Positions 1-10,770 of a stretch of DNA of 64,000 nucleotides are shown in pieces; position 1 is the stretch's first letter, and each line of letters starts with the position of its first letter. Under the pieces are notes generated by a model. The model saw only the letters and a list, made by a program, of their open reading frames with translations. It searched no databases and was not told the DNA's origin. The stretch comes from VAYN01 sp963702075 (lineage in GTDB: Bacteria > Actinomycetota > Thermoleophilia > Solirubrobacterales > 70-9). The stretch lies in contig OY969703.1 of NCBI GenBank assembly GCA_963702075.1, positions 2,170,001 to 2,234,000 of the forward strand, in the 5' to 3' direction. A program made the position numbers and the translations under genes.

Positions 1-29
1 GTCAGTGTGGTGGTGCCGGTACTACGCCG

Positions 30-1187
30 TCAGCTCATCGCCCGGGCAATGACCACGCGCTGGATCTCGTTGGTGCCCTCGTAGATCTGGGTGATCTTGG
101 CGTCGCGCATCATCCGCTCGACCGGGTACTCGTTGACGTAGCCGTAGCCGCCGAGGACCTGGATCGCCTCGACCGTCACCTTCATCGCGTTGTCAGAGGC
201 GATCAGCTTCGCCATCGAGGTCCACTTGCCGAGGTCGGCCGGGCGCTCGGAGCGGTCGGCCATCGAGCAGGCTTTGTAGAGGAGCTCGCGGGCGGCGGCG
301 GTGCCGGCCTCCATGTCGGCGAGCTTGAACTGGATCGCCTGCAGCTGGTTGATCGGCTTGCCGAAAGCGATCCGCTCCTTCGCGTAGCCGTTGGCGTAGT
401 CCGTCGCGCCCTGGGCGATTCCGACCGCCTGGGCGCCGGCGCCGAGCCGGGTGCGCTCGAGCGTGCCGAGGGCGACGCGGAGGCCGTCGCCCTCGCCGCC
501 GATCAGGTTCTCGGCGGGGACACGGACGTCGGTGAAGCTCGGCGAGCCGGTCGGCGAGCCTTTGATCCCGAGCTTGTGCTCGAGCTTGCCGGGGTCGAAG
601 CCGGGCGCGTCCTTCTCGACCACGAAGGCGCTGGTGCGGCGGTTCTCGCGGTCGGTGGTCGCGAAGACGACGTAGAAGTCGGCGATCGTCGCATTGGAGA
701 TCCACGCCTTCTGGCCGTTGATCACCCAATCGTCGCCGTCACGGACGGCGCTGGTCCGCATCGCCGCCGGGTCCGACCCCGCCTCCGGCTCCGACAGCGC
801 GAAGGCCGGCGACCACTCGCCGCTGGCGCACTTCGGCAGCCACCTCTGCTTCTGCTCCTCGGAACCGAAGAGCTGGATCGGCAGCGTCCCCAGCTCCTGC
901 ACCATCAGCATCAGGGCGCTGGAAGCACAGGCCTTGGCCAACTCCTCGACGGCCATCTGCAGCACCAGCGTCCCGGTGCCGGTACCGCCGTAGGCCTCGT
1001 CGAAGGGCAGCCCGAGCACGTCATGGGAGGCGAGCAACTCGCGGACGTCCCAGGCGTATTCGCTCTTGCGATCGATGTCCCCTGCCCGCGGCGCGACCTT
1101 GTCTTGCGCCAACCGCCGGACCATGTCGCGCAGATCGAGCGCCTCTTGGGAGATCTCGTAGGCGGGGGTGACGGTGTCGACGCTCAT
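30..1187 (-). CDS. acyl-CoA dehydrogenase
   Basis: A 385-residue FAD-dependent acyl-CoA dehydrogenase that would catalyse alpha,beta-dehydrogenation of an acyl-CoA in fatty-acid or branched-chain amino-acid breakdown, in the cytoplasm. The full family length is present. I see the FAD/substrate segment FALSEPEAGSDPAAM, the WISNA strand, and the C-terminal IYEGTNEIQR motif, whose Glu (about residue 370) is the usual catalytic base of short- and branched-chain enzymes. The ATG start has a GAGGAA ribosome site just upstream. It lies downstream of a B12-dependent acyl-CoA mutase on the same strand, which suggests a shared catabolic role. Chain-length specificity cannot be read from the sequence. 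Confidence 0.93.
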   Translation of the reverse strand: MSVDTVTPAYEISQEALDLRDMVRRLAQDKVAPRAGDIDRKSEYAWDVRELLASHDVLGLPFDEAYGGTGTGTLVLQMAVEELAKACASSALMLMVQELGTLPIQLFGSEEQKQRWLPKCASGEWSPAFALSEPEAGSDPAAMRTSAVRDGDDWVINGQKAWISNATIADFYVVFATTDRENRRTSAFVVEKDAPGFDPGKLEHKLGIKGSPTGSPSFTDVRVPAENLIGGEGDGLRVALGTLERTRLGAGAQAVGIAQGATDYANGYAKERIAFGKPINQLQAIQFKLADMEAGTAAARELLYKACSMADRSERPADLGKWTSMAKLIASDNAMKVTVEAIQVLGGYGYVNEYPVERMMRDAKITQIYEGTNEIQRVVIARAMS

Positions 1188-1512
1188 TCGTTCCTCTCGT
1201 TCTTCGCTGCGGTCTGGGAGTGGAGCCGGAAGATGTCTAGCAGGGGAAAGTCTCCAGAGGAACCTAGAAAGGCCTCGGTGCCTTCGCAGCGTGTGCGATA
1301 ACCCCGCGATGGTGATTTATAGATCGGCCCTCGATCAAGAAGAGGAGGGCAGCGGCGCTCACGACTATCCGTCGCCTTCGCCATCGCTCTCTTTGTTGTT
1401 CCTTTTGCTCGTCATGTGGTCATTAGGAACAGAAGTGGGAGCTTGCCGACCGGGACGCCGCTGGGAAACGTGCGCATAGCCCGCCAAACGTGCGGCATCT
1501 GGAGACGGCTTC
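1188..1512. other. gene-free stretch upstream of acyl-CoA dehydrogenase
   Basis: This 325-base gap lies between the stop of the acyl-CoA mutase and the start of the acyl-CoA dehydrogenase, both on the minus strand. No open frame in it shows a recognisable domain. It is less GC-rich than the flanks and presumably holds the promoter of the dehydrogenase, but I cannot point to a convincing -35/-10 pair. Confidence 0.5.
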
Positions 1513-3129
<1,617 letters not shown>

Positions 3130-3143
3130 CGGCCAGGATTGTG

Positions 3144-3962
3144 TCAGCCAGCGGCGACTGCGCGGAGGTCCGGGGCCCAGACCTCCTCCAGGAAGGCGGT
3201 CAGCTCGGCATTGAGACGCTCGGGGCGCAGGCGCCACTCGAGGATCGAGTTTGCTTCGACGAGGCGCGCGTCCGGCAGCTCCTCGAGCAGCATCCCGGAG
3301 TCGCTGAAGGGGTGCAGCGGGTCCCGCGGGTGGCCGACGACCAGGGTCGGGTGCTCGATCTGCACCCGCTCCTCGCGGTGCGGTGCGGTCTCCCCCAACA
3401 GCAACCCCTCGAGCACCGCCTGCGAAGGACCGGGGCGCTGCCGCAGGAAGTCGAGGCCGATATCGGCGAGGTAGGAGGTCCGCGGCACCGCCCGCAGCGC
3501 CAGCGAGACCCCCTCGAACACGGGGCGGCCGAATTTGAGGCCGAGCAGGACCGGCGCGAAGAAGCCGGCGACGGCGGAGAGGGCGTTGTCGAGGACCGGC
3601 ATCTCGATGAAGAGCGCCCGCGCCCGGTCGGGGTAGCGGACCGCCAACTCGAGCGCGATGTTCGCGCCGAGCGAGGTGCCGCCGATCACGGCGCTCGCCT
3701 CCTCGAGGTGGTCGAGCAGCGCCACCGCCTGCCGCGCGAAGAGCGGCATCGAGTAGAGCCGCAGGTCCTCGGGTCGGTCCGAGCGCCCGTGGCCGAGCAT
3801 GTCGATCGTCACCACCCGGTTGCCCCGCTCTGCCAGCTCCGGTGCCAGCCGGTCGAACATGTGGCGGTTCATCAGCAGCCCGTGCGTGAGCACGATCAGC
3901 CGCTTCCCTTCGCCGTAGACGTCGTAGGAGATCCGGTGGCCCTCGTAGCGGAAATCGCCCAT
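3144..3962 (-). CDS. alpha/beta hydrolase
   Basis: A 272-residue alpha/beta-hydrolase fold protein with the oxyanion-hole region LTHGLLMN, the DMLGHGRSDRP strand and a nucleophile elbow GGTSLGAN (Ser97). The acid lies probably in the GHPRDPLHPF segment. The late catalytic His is not at its usual Gly-His position, where this protein reads ANSILEW, so the His of the DPLHPF segment may serve or the triad may be altered. It ends 14 bases before the mutase start on the same strand and is probably co-transcribed with it. The substrate is unknown; an acyl-ester or thioester is a guess from context. Confidence 0.8.
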   Translation of the reverse strand: MGDFRYEGHRISYDVYGEGKRLIVLTHGLLMNRHMFDRLAPELAERGNRVVTIDMLGHGRSDRPEDLRLYSMPLFARQAVALLDHLEEASAVIGGTSLGANIALELAVRYPDRARALFIEMPVLDNALSAVAGFFAPVLLGLKFGRPVFEGVSLALRAVPRTSYLADIGLDFLRQRPGPSQAVLEGLLLGETAPHREERVQIEHPTLVVGHPRDPLHPFSDSGMLLEELPDARLVEANSILEWRLRPERLNAELTAFLEEVWAPDLRAVAAG

Positions 3963-4052
3963 CGGGGGATCGTAAACGAGGAGGAACCCGGCCCTTGCAG
4001 AGCTTCTTCACGAACACATGCGCGTTCGCAAAACCGGTGTTACGGTCGCCTA

Positions 4053-5537
4053 ATGGTCGACTCTTCCCAAATACTCATACGTCGTGAGGTTCGCAGCCTG
4101 ACCGATGACACGCTGCAGTGGTACGCGAAGGCCGTCGCGGTGATGAAAGGCCGCGACGAAGAAGAAAATCCCACCGACCCCACCAGCTGGTGGTACCAGG
4201 CCGCCATCCACGGCACCCACCAGAAACAGCTGAAGGAACTGTGGGACCAGTGCAAACACGGGAGCTGGTACTTCGTCGCCTGGCACCGGATGTACGTGTA
4301 TTACTTCGAGCGCATCGTCCGAGACGCCGTGGTCAAAGCGGGCGGGCCCGCGACCTGGGCGCTGCCCTACTGGAACTACGGGCTGAACGGGGAATATGCC
4401 TCGATTCCCGATGCCTTCCGCAGCCCGACGGAATCCGGAGGCAACACGAATCCCCTCTACGTCGAAGAGCGGGCGCCAAGCGAAGTGGTGGGAGGAGAAG
4501 AAAGGCCGGGGATCAACGAAGGGGCCATCCTCTCCCCCGCCATCACCACCGATGCCTTTGCGCTGAGCCGCCCGCAGTTCATCGGCCCACGCGAGTTCGG
4601 CGGCGGGATCGCTCCCCCGCGCGAGCAGTTCTGGAGCCAGACCGGCCGAGTCGAGCAGACTCCCCACAACGACGTCCACAACGGAATCGGCGGCGAAACC
4701 GGCTGGATGAGCGATCCCGACATGGCCGCCAAAGACCCGATCTTCTGGCTCCACCACACGAACATCGACCGGATCTGGGCCGAATGGAGCCTCACCCACC
4801 AGAACCCCACCGAAAAAGCCTGGCGCGACTGGAAATTCGAATTCTTCGACGAGACCGGCACCAAAGTCTGGAAACACTGCCGCGACGTGCTCGACACGAT
4901 CGCCGACCTCGGCTACACATATGACGTGATCCCAAGCCCGACCTCCCAACCGCCGACGCCGGAACCGCCGGAAGGCGAAGAGGAGGCGGCGCCGGCCGAA
5001 CCCTCCGCCCCGCAGCCCGAGGCGGACTCGAAAGTCGTCGGCGCGAGCGGGACGGTGACCCTCACGGGCAAGACCGAGGCGGTGCCGGTTTCAATCGACG
5101 ATCGCGCCCAGGGCGAGGTGCTGGAGGCCTCCCGGGTCGAAGACCCACGCCACGTCTATCTCAACATCGAGGACATCGAGGGGGAGAAGAACCCGGGCAC
5201 GGTCTACGGCGTCTACGTGAACCTGCCCGAAAACCCGGACGAGAAGACCCTCGCCGAACACCATGCCGGCAACGTCTCCTTCTTCGGGCTCGAGCGGGCC
5301 CGCGACCCCCGCCGCGACGAACACGGGCACAACCTGCGGGTGAGCATGGACGTCGGCGACCTCCTCCGGGAAATCAGCGGCGGGCAGGAGTTCGGCGGCG
5401 AACAGGTCCATGTCACCTTCCAACCGATCTCGCTGATCTCGCCGGGAGGCAAGAGCGAGGAGGCCTTCCGCTCCACCGCGCAGGCCAAAGACAAGCCGCC
5501 GGTTCAGATCGGCCGGGTCAGCCTCTCGGTCGACTGA
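4053..5537 (+). CDS. tyrosinase family type-3 copper oxidase with C-terminal domain
   Basis: A 494-residue binuclear copper enzyme (phenol/catechol oxidase). The CuA ligands appear to be His53, His69 (CKHGSWYF) and His78 (AWHRMYVYYFE). The CuB ligands appear to be His205 and His209 (PHNDVHNG) and His235 (FWLHHTNIDRIW). Cys67-x-His69 reproduces the Cys-x-His thioether motif of fungal and plant enzymes. A Pro/Glu-rich linker near residues 295-330 leads to a C-terminal beta domain like the one that caps plant and some bacterial polyphenol oxidases. No signal peptide is seen. ATG 4053 is chosen because the sequence upstream, although open, overlaps the divergent hydrolase and is not tyrosinase-like. 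The likely role is melanin formation or phenolic oxidation. Confidence 0.9.
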   Translation: MVDSSQILIRREVRSLTDDTLQWYAKAVAVMKGRDEEENPTDPTSWWYQAAIHGTHQKQLKELWDQCKHGSWYFVAWHRMYVYYFERIVRDAVVKAGGPATWALPYWNYGLNGEYASIPDAFRSPTESGGNTNPLYVEERAPSEVVGGEERPGINEGAILSPAITTDAFALSRPQFIGPREFGGGIAPPREQFWSQTGRVEQTPHNDVHNGIGGETGWMSDPDMAAKDPIFWLHHTNIDRIWAEWSLTHQNPTEKAWRDWKFEFFDETGTKVWKHCRDVLDTIADLGYTYDVIPSPTSQPPTPEPPEGEEEAAPAEPSAPQPEADSKVVGASGTVTLTGKTEAVPVSIDDRAQGEVLEASRVEDPRHVYLNIEDIEGEKNPGTVYGVYVNLPENPDEKTLAEHHAGNVSFFGLERARDPRRDEHGHNLRVSMDVGDLLREISGGQEFGGEQVHVTFQPISLISPGGKSEEAFRSTAQAKDKPPVQIGRVSLSVD

Positions 5538-5543
5538 TCCGCC

Positions 5544-6344
5544 GTGCAGGCGCTGGGGCCGATCCGCCGCCGGCCGACGCTCTGGGCGGAGGCCGCCGCG
5601 GCCGCGGCCTGGGTCGCCCTCGCCGCCGGCTCGGTCGCCGCCTGGGGCCGCAGCGCCCCGGGCGAAGGAACGGATCTCGCCCATGGCGCGCTCTGGGTCT
5701 GCACCATCGGGGTCGCCGGGGCCCCGGCCGCGAGCGCTCACGCCGCCTCCACCGGCGCCTCGCTGACCCTGGCTTCGCTGCTTGCGACGGCGCCGATGTG
5801 GGCGCTGATGTCAGGGGCGATGATGGTCCCGGCGGCGATGCCGGCGGTTCAGCACGTCGCGGTCCACAGCCTCTACTGGCGGCGCCGGCGAGCGATGGCG
5901 GAGTTCCTCCTCGCCTTTCTCGCCGTCTGGATCGTCTTCAGCGTCTTCGTCCTCGGCCCGCTGACGAGCTGGGCGCCGGCTCGCTCGCCGGTCGCTCTGC
6001 CCGCGGCGCTGGCGCTGGCGGCGCTGTGGCAGCTGACGCCGTTCAAGTGGCGGGCGCTGCGCGCCTGCCACCGCCCCAGCCCACTGCCTCCCGACGGCTG
6101 GAGGGCGACCGTCGGGACCGGCCGCTTCGGCCTCCTCAACGGCAGCGCCTGCCTCGCCTCCTGCTGGGCGATCATGACCGCCGTCGCGCTGACCGGCTCG
6201 CCGCTGCTGCTGTGGATGGCGGCGGCGACGGTGCTGATCTACCTGGAGAAGCTGAACCTGAAACCGCGGGCGACGGCGCACCGCATCGGCGTATTGCTGG
6301 CCGCCGCGACCGTCGGGGCCGCCGCGGCAGCCCTGCTCGGCTAG
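5544..6344 (+). CDS. DUF2182 family integral membrane protein
   Basis: A 266-residue polytopic membrane protein. The MSGAMMVPAAMPAVQH segment and the ACHRPSPLP/NGSACLASCW region match the DUF2182 family (predicted metal-binding membrane proteins of unknown function). About six hydrophobic segments are visible. It starts at GTG only 6 bases after the tyrosinase stop, so the two are probably co-transcribed. Because the partner is a copper enzyme and the family is predicted to bind metal, a role in copper handling is possible, but this is inference. Its TAG stop shares a CTAG with the stop of the convergent MFS gene. Confidence 0.8.
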   Translation: MQALGPIRRRPTLWAEAAAAAAWVALAAGSVAAWGRSAPGEGTDLAHGALWVCTIGVAGAPAASAHAASTGASLTLASLLATAPMWALMSGAMMVPAAMPAVQHVAVHSLYWRRRRAMAEFLLAFLAVWIVFSVFVLGPLTSWAPARSPVALPAALALAALWQLTPFKWRALRACHRPSPLPPDGWRATVGTGRFGLLNGSACLASCWAIMTAVALTGSPLLLWMAAATVLIYLEKLNLKPRATAHRIGVLLAAATVGAAAAALLG

Positions 6345-7579
6345 CTGTCGACCGCGATCTGCGGCGGCAGCTCGCGCAGCCGCGGCAGCGGCGAGGGGAG
6401 CAGCCAGAGGACGCCGGCGAGGGCCCCGACCGCGGTCACCCACATCGTCGTCTGCAGGCCGACGACAGCGGCGAGCAGACCGCCGGCCAGGGCCCCGATC
6501 GGGCGGATGCCGTAGTTGACGACGAGGAAGGCGCCGGAGACCCGCGCCCGCAGCTGGTCGGGGACGAGCGCGGCATAGAGGGAACCGAGGCCGACGTCGA
6601 GCACCATCACCCCCATGCCGTTGAAGAACTCGGCGATCGCGAGTGGGAAGGCGGGCACCGAGGAACCGGCGGCCAGCGGCACCAGCAGGAGCGGGGCCGG
6701 GGTGAGGACGAAGCCGAGGACGAGCGCCTTTCCGAGGCCGATCCGGCTGCTCAGCCGCCGTACCACGCACGCGCCCACCAGGGATCCGATGCCGCCGACC
6801 GCGAGGGCGAGACCGAGCGCTCCCGCCCCCATCCCCAGCTCCCGGGTCGCGTAGAGGACCAGCAGGGCATAGAAGCCGGTGTTGAAGAGGTTGAGGGTGG
6901 CGGATGCCATCAGCGCGGCGCGGATCAGCGGCGTCCGTGTGATGAAGCGGGCGCCGGCGGTAAGGCTGGCACCCTCCTCTGGGCGGGCCGGCGCCGCCTC
7001 GACTGCCCCCGCTCGCCCGATGAAAAGCGCGGACCCAAGGTAGGAGAGAGCGTCGAGGAACAGCGCGATCGGGGCCGTCAACGCCTGGACCAGGAGCCCG
7101 GCGACGCTGTTGCCGGCGACGATCGAGGCGGCGCGACTGCCGTTCAGCAACGAGCTGCCGGCGATGTATTGCTCGCGATCGAGCAGGGCGACGAAGACGA
7201 CGTCATAGGCGACGCTGAAGAGGACCCCGAGCGAACCGGCGGCGAAGGCGACGACGTAGAGCTGGACCAGCGAGAGGGCGCCGAGCAGCCAGGCCAGGGG
7301 GATCGTCAGCAGCAGCAGGGCACGGCCGACGTCGGCGGCGATCAGCAGCCGGCGCCGTCGCGGCCGCCGGTCGACCCAGGCGCCGAGATGGATCGAGAAG
7401 AGCAGGTTGGGCGCCAGCGCGACTGCGGTCAGCAGCCCCATCTGGACTGCGTCGGCATGCAGCTCCAGCGCCGCCAGCAGCGGGATCGCCAGCAGCGAGA
7501 CCTGGTCGCCGAAGAGGGAGACCGTCTGCCCGACCCAGAAGTCACGAAAGGGCCGGTTCTTCTCCAGTAGTCGGGGCAT
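6341..7579 (-). CDS. MFS transporter (EntS-like exporter family)
   Basis: A 412-residue major facilitator with about twelve hydrophobic helices, an N-terminal FWVGQTVSLFGDQVS segment and a cytoplasmic loop 2-3 of the type AWVDRRPRRRRLL. These are typical of the enterobactin-exporter-like, drug-efflux branch of the family. The length is normal and no domain is missing. It is convergent with the DUF2182 gene, and the two stop codons interlock in a 4-base CTAG overlap. The transported substrate cannot be told from the sequence. Confidence 0.85.
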   Translation of the reverse strand: MPRLLEKNRPFRDFWVGQTVSLFGDQVSLLAIPLLAALELHADAVQMGLLTAVALAPNLLFSIHLGAWVDRRPRRRRLLIAADVGRALLLLTIPLAWLLGALSLVQLYVVAFAAGSLGVLFSVAYDVVFVALLDREQYIAGSSLLNGSRAASIVAGNSVAGLLVQALTAPIALFLDALSYLGSALFIGRAGAVEAAPARPEEGASLTAGARFITRTPLIRAALMASATLNLFNTGFYALLVLYATRELGMGAGALGLALAVGGIGSLVGACVVRRLSSRIGLGKALVLGFVLTPAPLLLVPLAAGSSVPAFPLAIAEFFNGMGVMVLDVGLGSLYAALVPDQLRARVSGAFLVVNYGIRPIGALAGGLLAAVVGLQTTMWVTAVGALAGVLWLLPSPLPRLRELPPQIAVDS

Positions 7580-7635
7580 CGAAGGCGAGCCATCATCCCA
7601 TCCCCGGACGGCCGCCTTCGCCGTAGCCTCTGCCT

Positions 7636-8067
7636 ATGAAGCAGCGGAGCCTGCAGCGCTTCATCGATGCGCAGAACGAGACCCAGGCCTTGGAGCGGGC
7701 GCTGGCGGAGCTGCGCGAAGGTCGTAAGACGAGCCACTGGATGTGGTTCGTCTTTCCCCAGCTCGCGGGCCTCGGCCAAAGCGAGATGTCGCGCCGGTAC
7801 GCGATCGGCTCCCTCGACGAAGCCCGCGCCTACCTCGACCATCCGCTCCTCGGCCCGCGCCTGCTCGAATGCTGCAAGGCCCTCCTCGCCCATCACGGGA
7901 AGTCAGCCAAGGAGATTCTCGGTGGCATCGACGCGATCAAGCTCCGCTCCTCGATAACCCTCTTCCTACGCGCCGCCCCGGAGTCGCAGATCTTCCAGCA
8001 GGTTTTGAACCGCTACTTCGACGGCGAAGCTGACGCGGCAACCGACGTTAGGCTTGAAGGACAGTGA
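7636..8067 (+). CDS. DUF1810 family protein
   Basis: A 143-residue cytoplasmic protein that matches the DUF1810 family end to end: an N-terminal LQRFIDAQ, then SHWMWFVFPQLAGLG and YAIGSLDEARAYL, and a C-terminal FQQVLNRYFDGEAD. The biochemical function of the family is not established to my knowledge. It has its own start 56 bases downstream of the divergently oriented MFS gene. The next gene follows closely, and a longer version of that gene would overlap this stop. Confidence 0.85.
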   Translation: MKQRSLQRFIDAQNETQALERALAELREGRKTSHWMWFVFPQLAGLGQSEMSRRYAIGSLDEARAYLDHPLLGPRLLECCKALLAHHGKSAKEILGGIDAIKLRSSITLFLRAAPESQIFQQVLNRYFDGEADAATDVRLEGQ

Positions 8068-8227
8068 AACGACAGAGCGGCAAACATCCGTCCCCTGCCG
8101 GGGCCGCAGAGGCTGTGCGGGTGCAGCGACTGCAAGCGGACGCACGGCGACCGATGAGTGTGAACCTTGCGGAAGGCATCACCCTCAGCCACAAGCTCAT
8201 CCGATTCTCGAACACCCTCCAGAAGAG

Positions 8228-8704
8228 TTGAGCGAGCCACGCTTCGATGAGCTGCTGCGCAGGCTCGCCGCAGCAGAAGCTGAGTTCGTAGTGATCGGTG
8301 GCCTCGCCGTGAGTGCCTGGGGAGTTATCCGTGGCACTAAGGACGTCGACATCGTCGTCGCCCCCGCCGTCGAGAACTTGAAGCGAGTAGCTGAGGTCGC
8401 CGTCGCCGCCGGTGGGCACGTCCAGCAGGGTGTGGCTCTGCTCGGATCACCGATGTCTATCGCCTCAGCCCTGGCGAGTGGCGAGCAGGTGATGATCGAG
8501 ACCGACCTGGGTCGTCTGGATGTAGTCCAAGGCCTTGAGGGGGTTCCGCCATACGACGAGTTACGTGAGCGGGCGACCCGAGCCGAGGTCCTCGGTGTTG
8601 CGGTGTCGGTCTGCTCCCTTGATGACTTGAAGGGGATGAAGAGGGCCGCGGGGCGAACCCGGGACCTGGCGGATCTCGAAGACCTGGAGGCCGCCGGCTC
8701 CTAG
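8228..8704 (+). CDS. nucleotidyltransferase-like protein (DUF6036/MNT-like)
   Basis: About 158 residues with the minimal nucleotidyltransferase core FVVIGGLAVSAWG, then GTKDVDIVV supplying the paired Asp metal ligands, and a later LDVVQG strand carrying another Asp. This resembles the nucleotidyltransferase-like proteins of AbiEii or MNT toxin-antitoxin modules, although no HEPN or antitoxin partner is adjacent. The frame is open back to ATG 8054, but the first 58 codons of that version look non-coding in composition. I therefore prefer TTG 8228, preceded closely by AGAAGAG. The stop interlocks in CTAG with the convergent c-di-GMP gene. Confidence 0.65.
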   Translation: MSEPRFDELLRRLAAAEAEFVVIGGLAVSAWGVIRGTKDVDIVVAPAVENLKRVAEVAVAAGGHVQQGVALLGSPMSIASALASGEQVMIETDLGRLDVVQGLEGVPPYDELRERATRAEVLGVAVSVCSLDDLKGMKRAAGRTRDLADLEDLEAAGS

Positions 8705-10731
8705 CCGGTCGAAGGAACCACACCCATCTGGCTGCTTTTGTCCAGCGCCGGGACGACCTTCTCGACGAAGGTGCGGACGAGGTCGGGGTCGAACTGGGTG
8801 CCCGCGCCGCGGCGGAGCTCCTCCAGGGCCTCTTCCCTGCTCATCGCCGAGCGGTAGGAGCGGCCTTCGGTCATCGCGTTGTAGGCGTCGCAGATGAAGA
8901 TCGCCCGGGAGCCGACGGGGATGTCGCGGCCGGCGAGGCGGTCGGGGTAGCCCTCGCCGTCCCAGCGCTCGTGGGTCGAGCGGATCAGGTTGGCGACCGG
9001 CTGCAGGGCGGGTGCGGCGTCGAGGACGCGCTGGCCGATGATCGTGTGCTTGCGCATCAGCTCCCACTCCTCCGGAGTGAGATCGGCGCCCTTGTGGAGG
9101 ATCGCGTCGGGGATCGCCACCTTGCCGATGTCGTGCAGCTCGGCCGCGCGAACCACCACGTCCTGTTCCTCGGCGTCCAGCGCCAGGGCTTTGCCGAAGG
9201 CGGCGGCGAGGCGGGCGACGCCGTCGAGGTGGCGCTCGAGGTCGGGCTCGCGCTCGTGCAGCATCCGCAGCAGGACGCCGCGGGTCTGACTGCGGGCCGA
9301 GTCGGCCCGCCGGCCCTTTTTCGCGTACATGCGCCGGTCGGCGACCCGCAGGGCGTCGGTCGAAGTCGTGACCTCGACCGGGATCAGGACCTTGCCCCAG
9401 GAGGCGGTGATCTTGAAGCCCTTGCCGCGCTCGCAGAGCGCCTGCTCGGCCTTCTCGCAGACCGCTTCGGCAGGGAGCTCGCGAGTGTGGGCGAGGACGC
9501 AGAACTCGTCGCCGCCGAGGCGGTAGGCCCGCCCGTGCGGCTCCGCCGAGGTCTCCAGCTGCTGCCCGAGCCGGCGCAGCAGATCGTCGCCGGCCGGATG
9601 GCCGAAGCTGTCGTTGTAGGCCTTGAAGCCGTCGAGGTCGAACAGCGCCAGGACCATCGCCTCCGGCGGCGAGGCCGAGACCGCGTCCTCGAGGTCGGCC
9701 ATCAGCGCCCGCCGGTTGGCGAGGCCGGTGAGGGCGTCGGTCACCGCGCGGGTCTCGGTCACCCGCAGCATCCGGGTGTTCTGTTCGAAGGTGATGAGCA
9801 AGCGCAGCAGGACCGCGACCAGGCAGGCGGCGCCGCAGACGACCGCGGTCGCGCCGATCGGGATGAAGCTGCCGACGACGAGCAGGCAGACCCCGACGAC
9901 CCCCATCGCGATCGGGACGACGATCCGCCGCCGCTCGACGCGCCCGACCGCCGCGCCCGAGGCGGTTGCCGGCAGCCAGGACGCCGCGGCCAGCAGCAGG
10001 AAGGCGAGCGGCCAGCCGACGCTGGCGACGTTGAGCGCGGTGGTCGACTGACCGGCGACGGAGAGGTAGACGACGTCGCAGGCGCCGAACAGCAGCAGGG
10101 CGCCGGTGATCAGCAGCCAGCTGCCATGGGTCCGCCATTTCGAGACGGCGAAGGCGCCGCTCAGCAATCCCAGGAGGACAAGGTCGAAGCAGGGGTAGGC
10201 GAGGCTGACCGCAACCCCGAAGGGGCTGCCTTCGAGCGCTTCCAGCACCGGCGGGAAGATCAGCGCCGCGGCGACGCCGGCGACAGCCAGCGCCCCGATC
10301 AAGCCATCCACCCAGGCCAGCGGCTCCAGGTGCGCGACCCGGGCCCGCAGCAGCAGGACCAGGGCGACGTAGGTGGCGGGATAGAAGGCGAGGAAGCCGA
10401 AGTCGGCCGGCGAGGGGAACGGCGCCGGGCTCGCGTAGTAGAGGACGGCGGAGTAATAGGTCTGCCCCAGCGCCCAGAACAGGAGACCGCCGCCGAGCGC
10501 GAGCCAGGCCGCTCGCTCGGTCGGGACCAGCGCCGCACGCGCGAGCACGAGTACGGCGGCTCCGAGGACCACGGCGTCGTAGACCCAGCGGCCGACCGGA
10601 TCCTGTAGCGAAGCGTCGCCGAGCTTCCAGATCGTGACGACGCCATAGAAGACCAGGAGCCCCGTCAGGAGCCCCAGTGAGACAAAGGCATATTTACGAG
10701 ACGTAGGCGCCCGTTTGGACGAGGTGTCCAC
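8701..10731 (-). CDS. membrane GGDEF / HD-GYP bifunctional c-di-GMP protein
   Basis: A 676-residue protein. Residues 15-310 hold about eight to ten hydrophobic segments (a MASE-like sensor region). Residues 325-475 form a diguanylate cyclase domain with an intact GGDEF (406-410) and DLDGFK metal motif. Residues 490-670 form an HD-GYP phosphodiesterase with HD (533-534), the KHTIIG His561, HERW His587 and GYP (594-596). No RxxD inhibitory site precedes GGDEF. Both halves look catalytically intact, so the protein could make or degrade c-di-GMP depending on its membrane signal. It is probably monocistronic. Confidence 0.92.
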   Translation of the reverse strand: MDTSSKRAPTSRKYAFVSLGLLTGLLVFYGVVTIWKLGDASLQDPVGRWVYDAVVLGAAVLVLARAALVPTERAAWLALGGGLLFWALGQTYYSAVLYYASPAPFPSPADFGFLAFYPATYVALVLLLRARVAHLEPLAWVDGLIGALAVAGVAAALIFPPVLEALEGSPFGVAVSLAYPCFDLVLLGLLSGAFAVSKWRTHGSWLLITGALLLFGACDVVYLSVAGQSTTALNVASVGWPLAFLLLAAASWLPATASGAAVGRVERRRIVVPIAMGVVGVCLLVVGSFIPIGATAVVCGAACLVAVLLRLLITFEQNTRMLRVTETRAVTDALTGLANRRALMADLEDAVSASPPEAMVLALFDLDGFKAYNDSFGHPAGDDLLRRLGQQLETSAEPHGRAYRLGGDEFCVLAHTRELPAEAVCEKAEQALCERGKGFKITASWGKVLIPVEVTTSTDALRVADRRMYAKKGRRADSARSQTRGVLLRMLHEREPDLERHLDGVARLAAAFGKALALDAEEQDVVVRAAELHDIGKVAIPDAILHKGADLTPEEWELMRKHTIIGQRVLDAAPALQPVANLIRSTHERWDGEGYPDRLAGRDIPVGSRAIFICDAYNAMTEGRSYRSAMSREEALEELRRGAGTQFDPDLVRTFVEKVVPALDKSSQMGVVPSTG

Positions 10732-10770
10732 GAAGACCTCATCGGCTCGTCGGATCGGAGGCTTGAACCG

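Noticed and set aside
1188..1512. A cobalamin riboswitch near the B12-dependent mutase
   Set aside because: The gap lies downstream of the mutase gene, and I see no B12-box-like sequence upstream of the mutase or its hydrolase neighbour.
3130..4017. N-terminal extension of the mutase to about 834 residues
   Set aside because: The upstream part of that frame lies over the alpha/beta hydrolase gene in another frame on the same strand and is Arg/Pro-rich shadow sequence without domain similarity.
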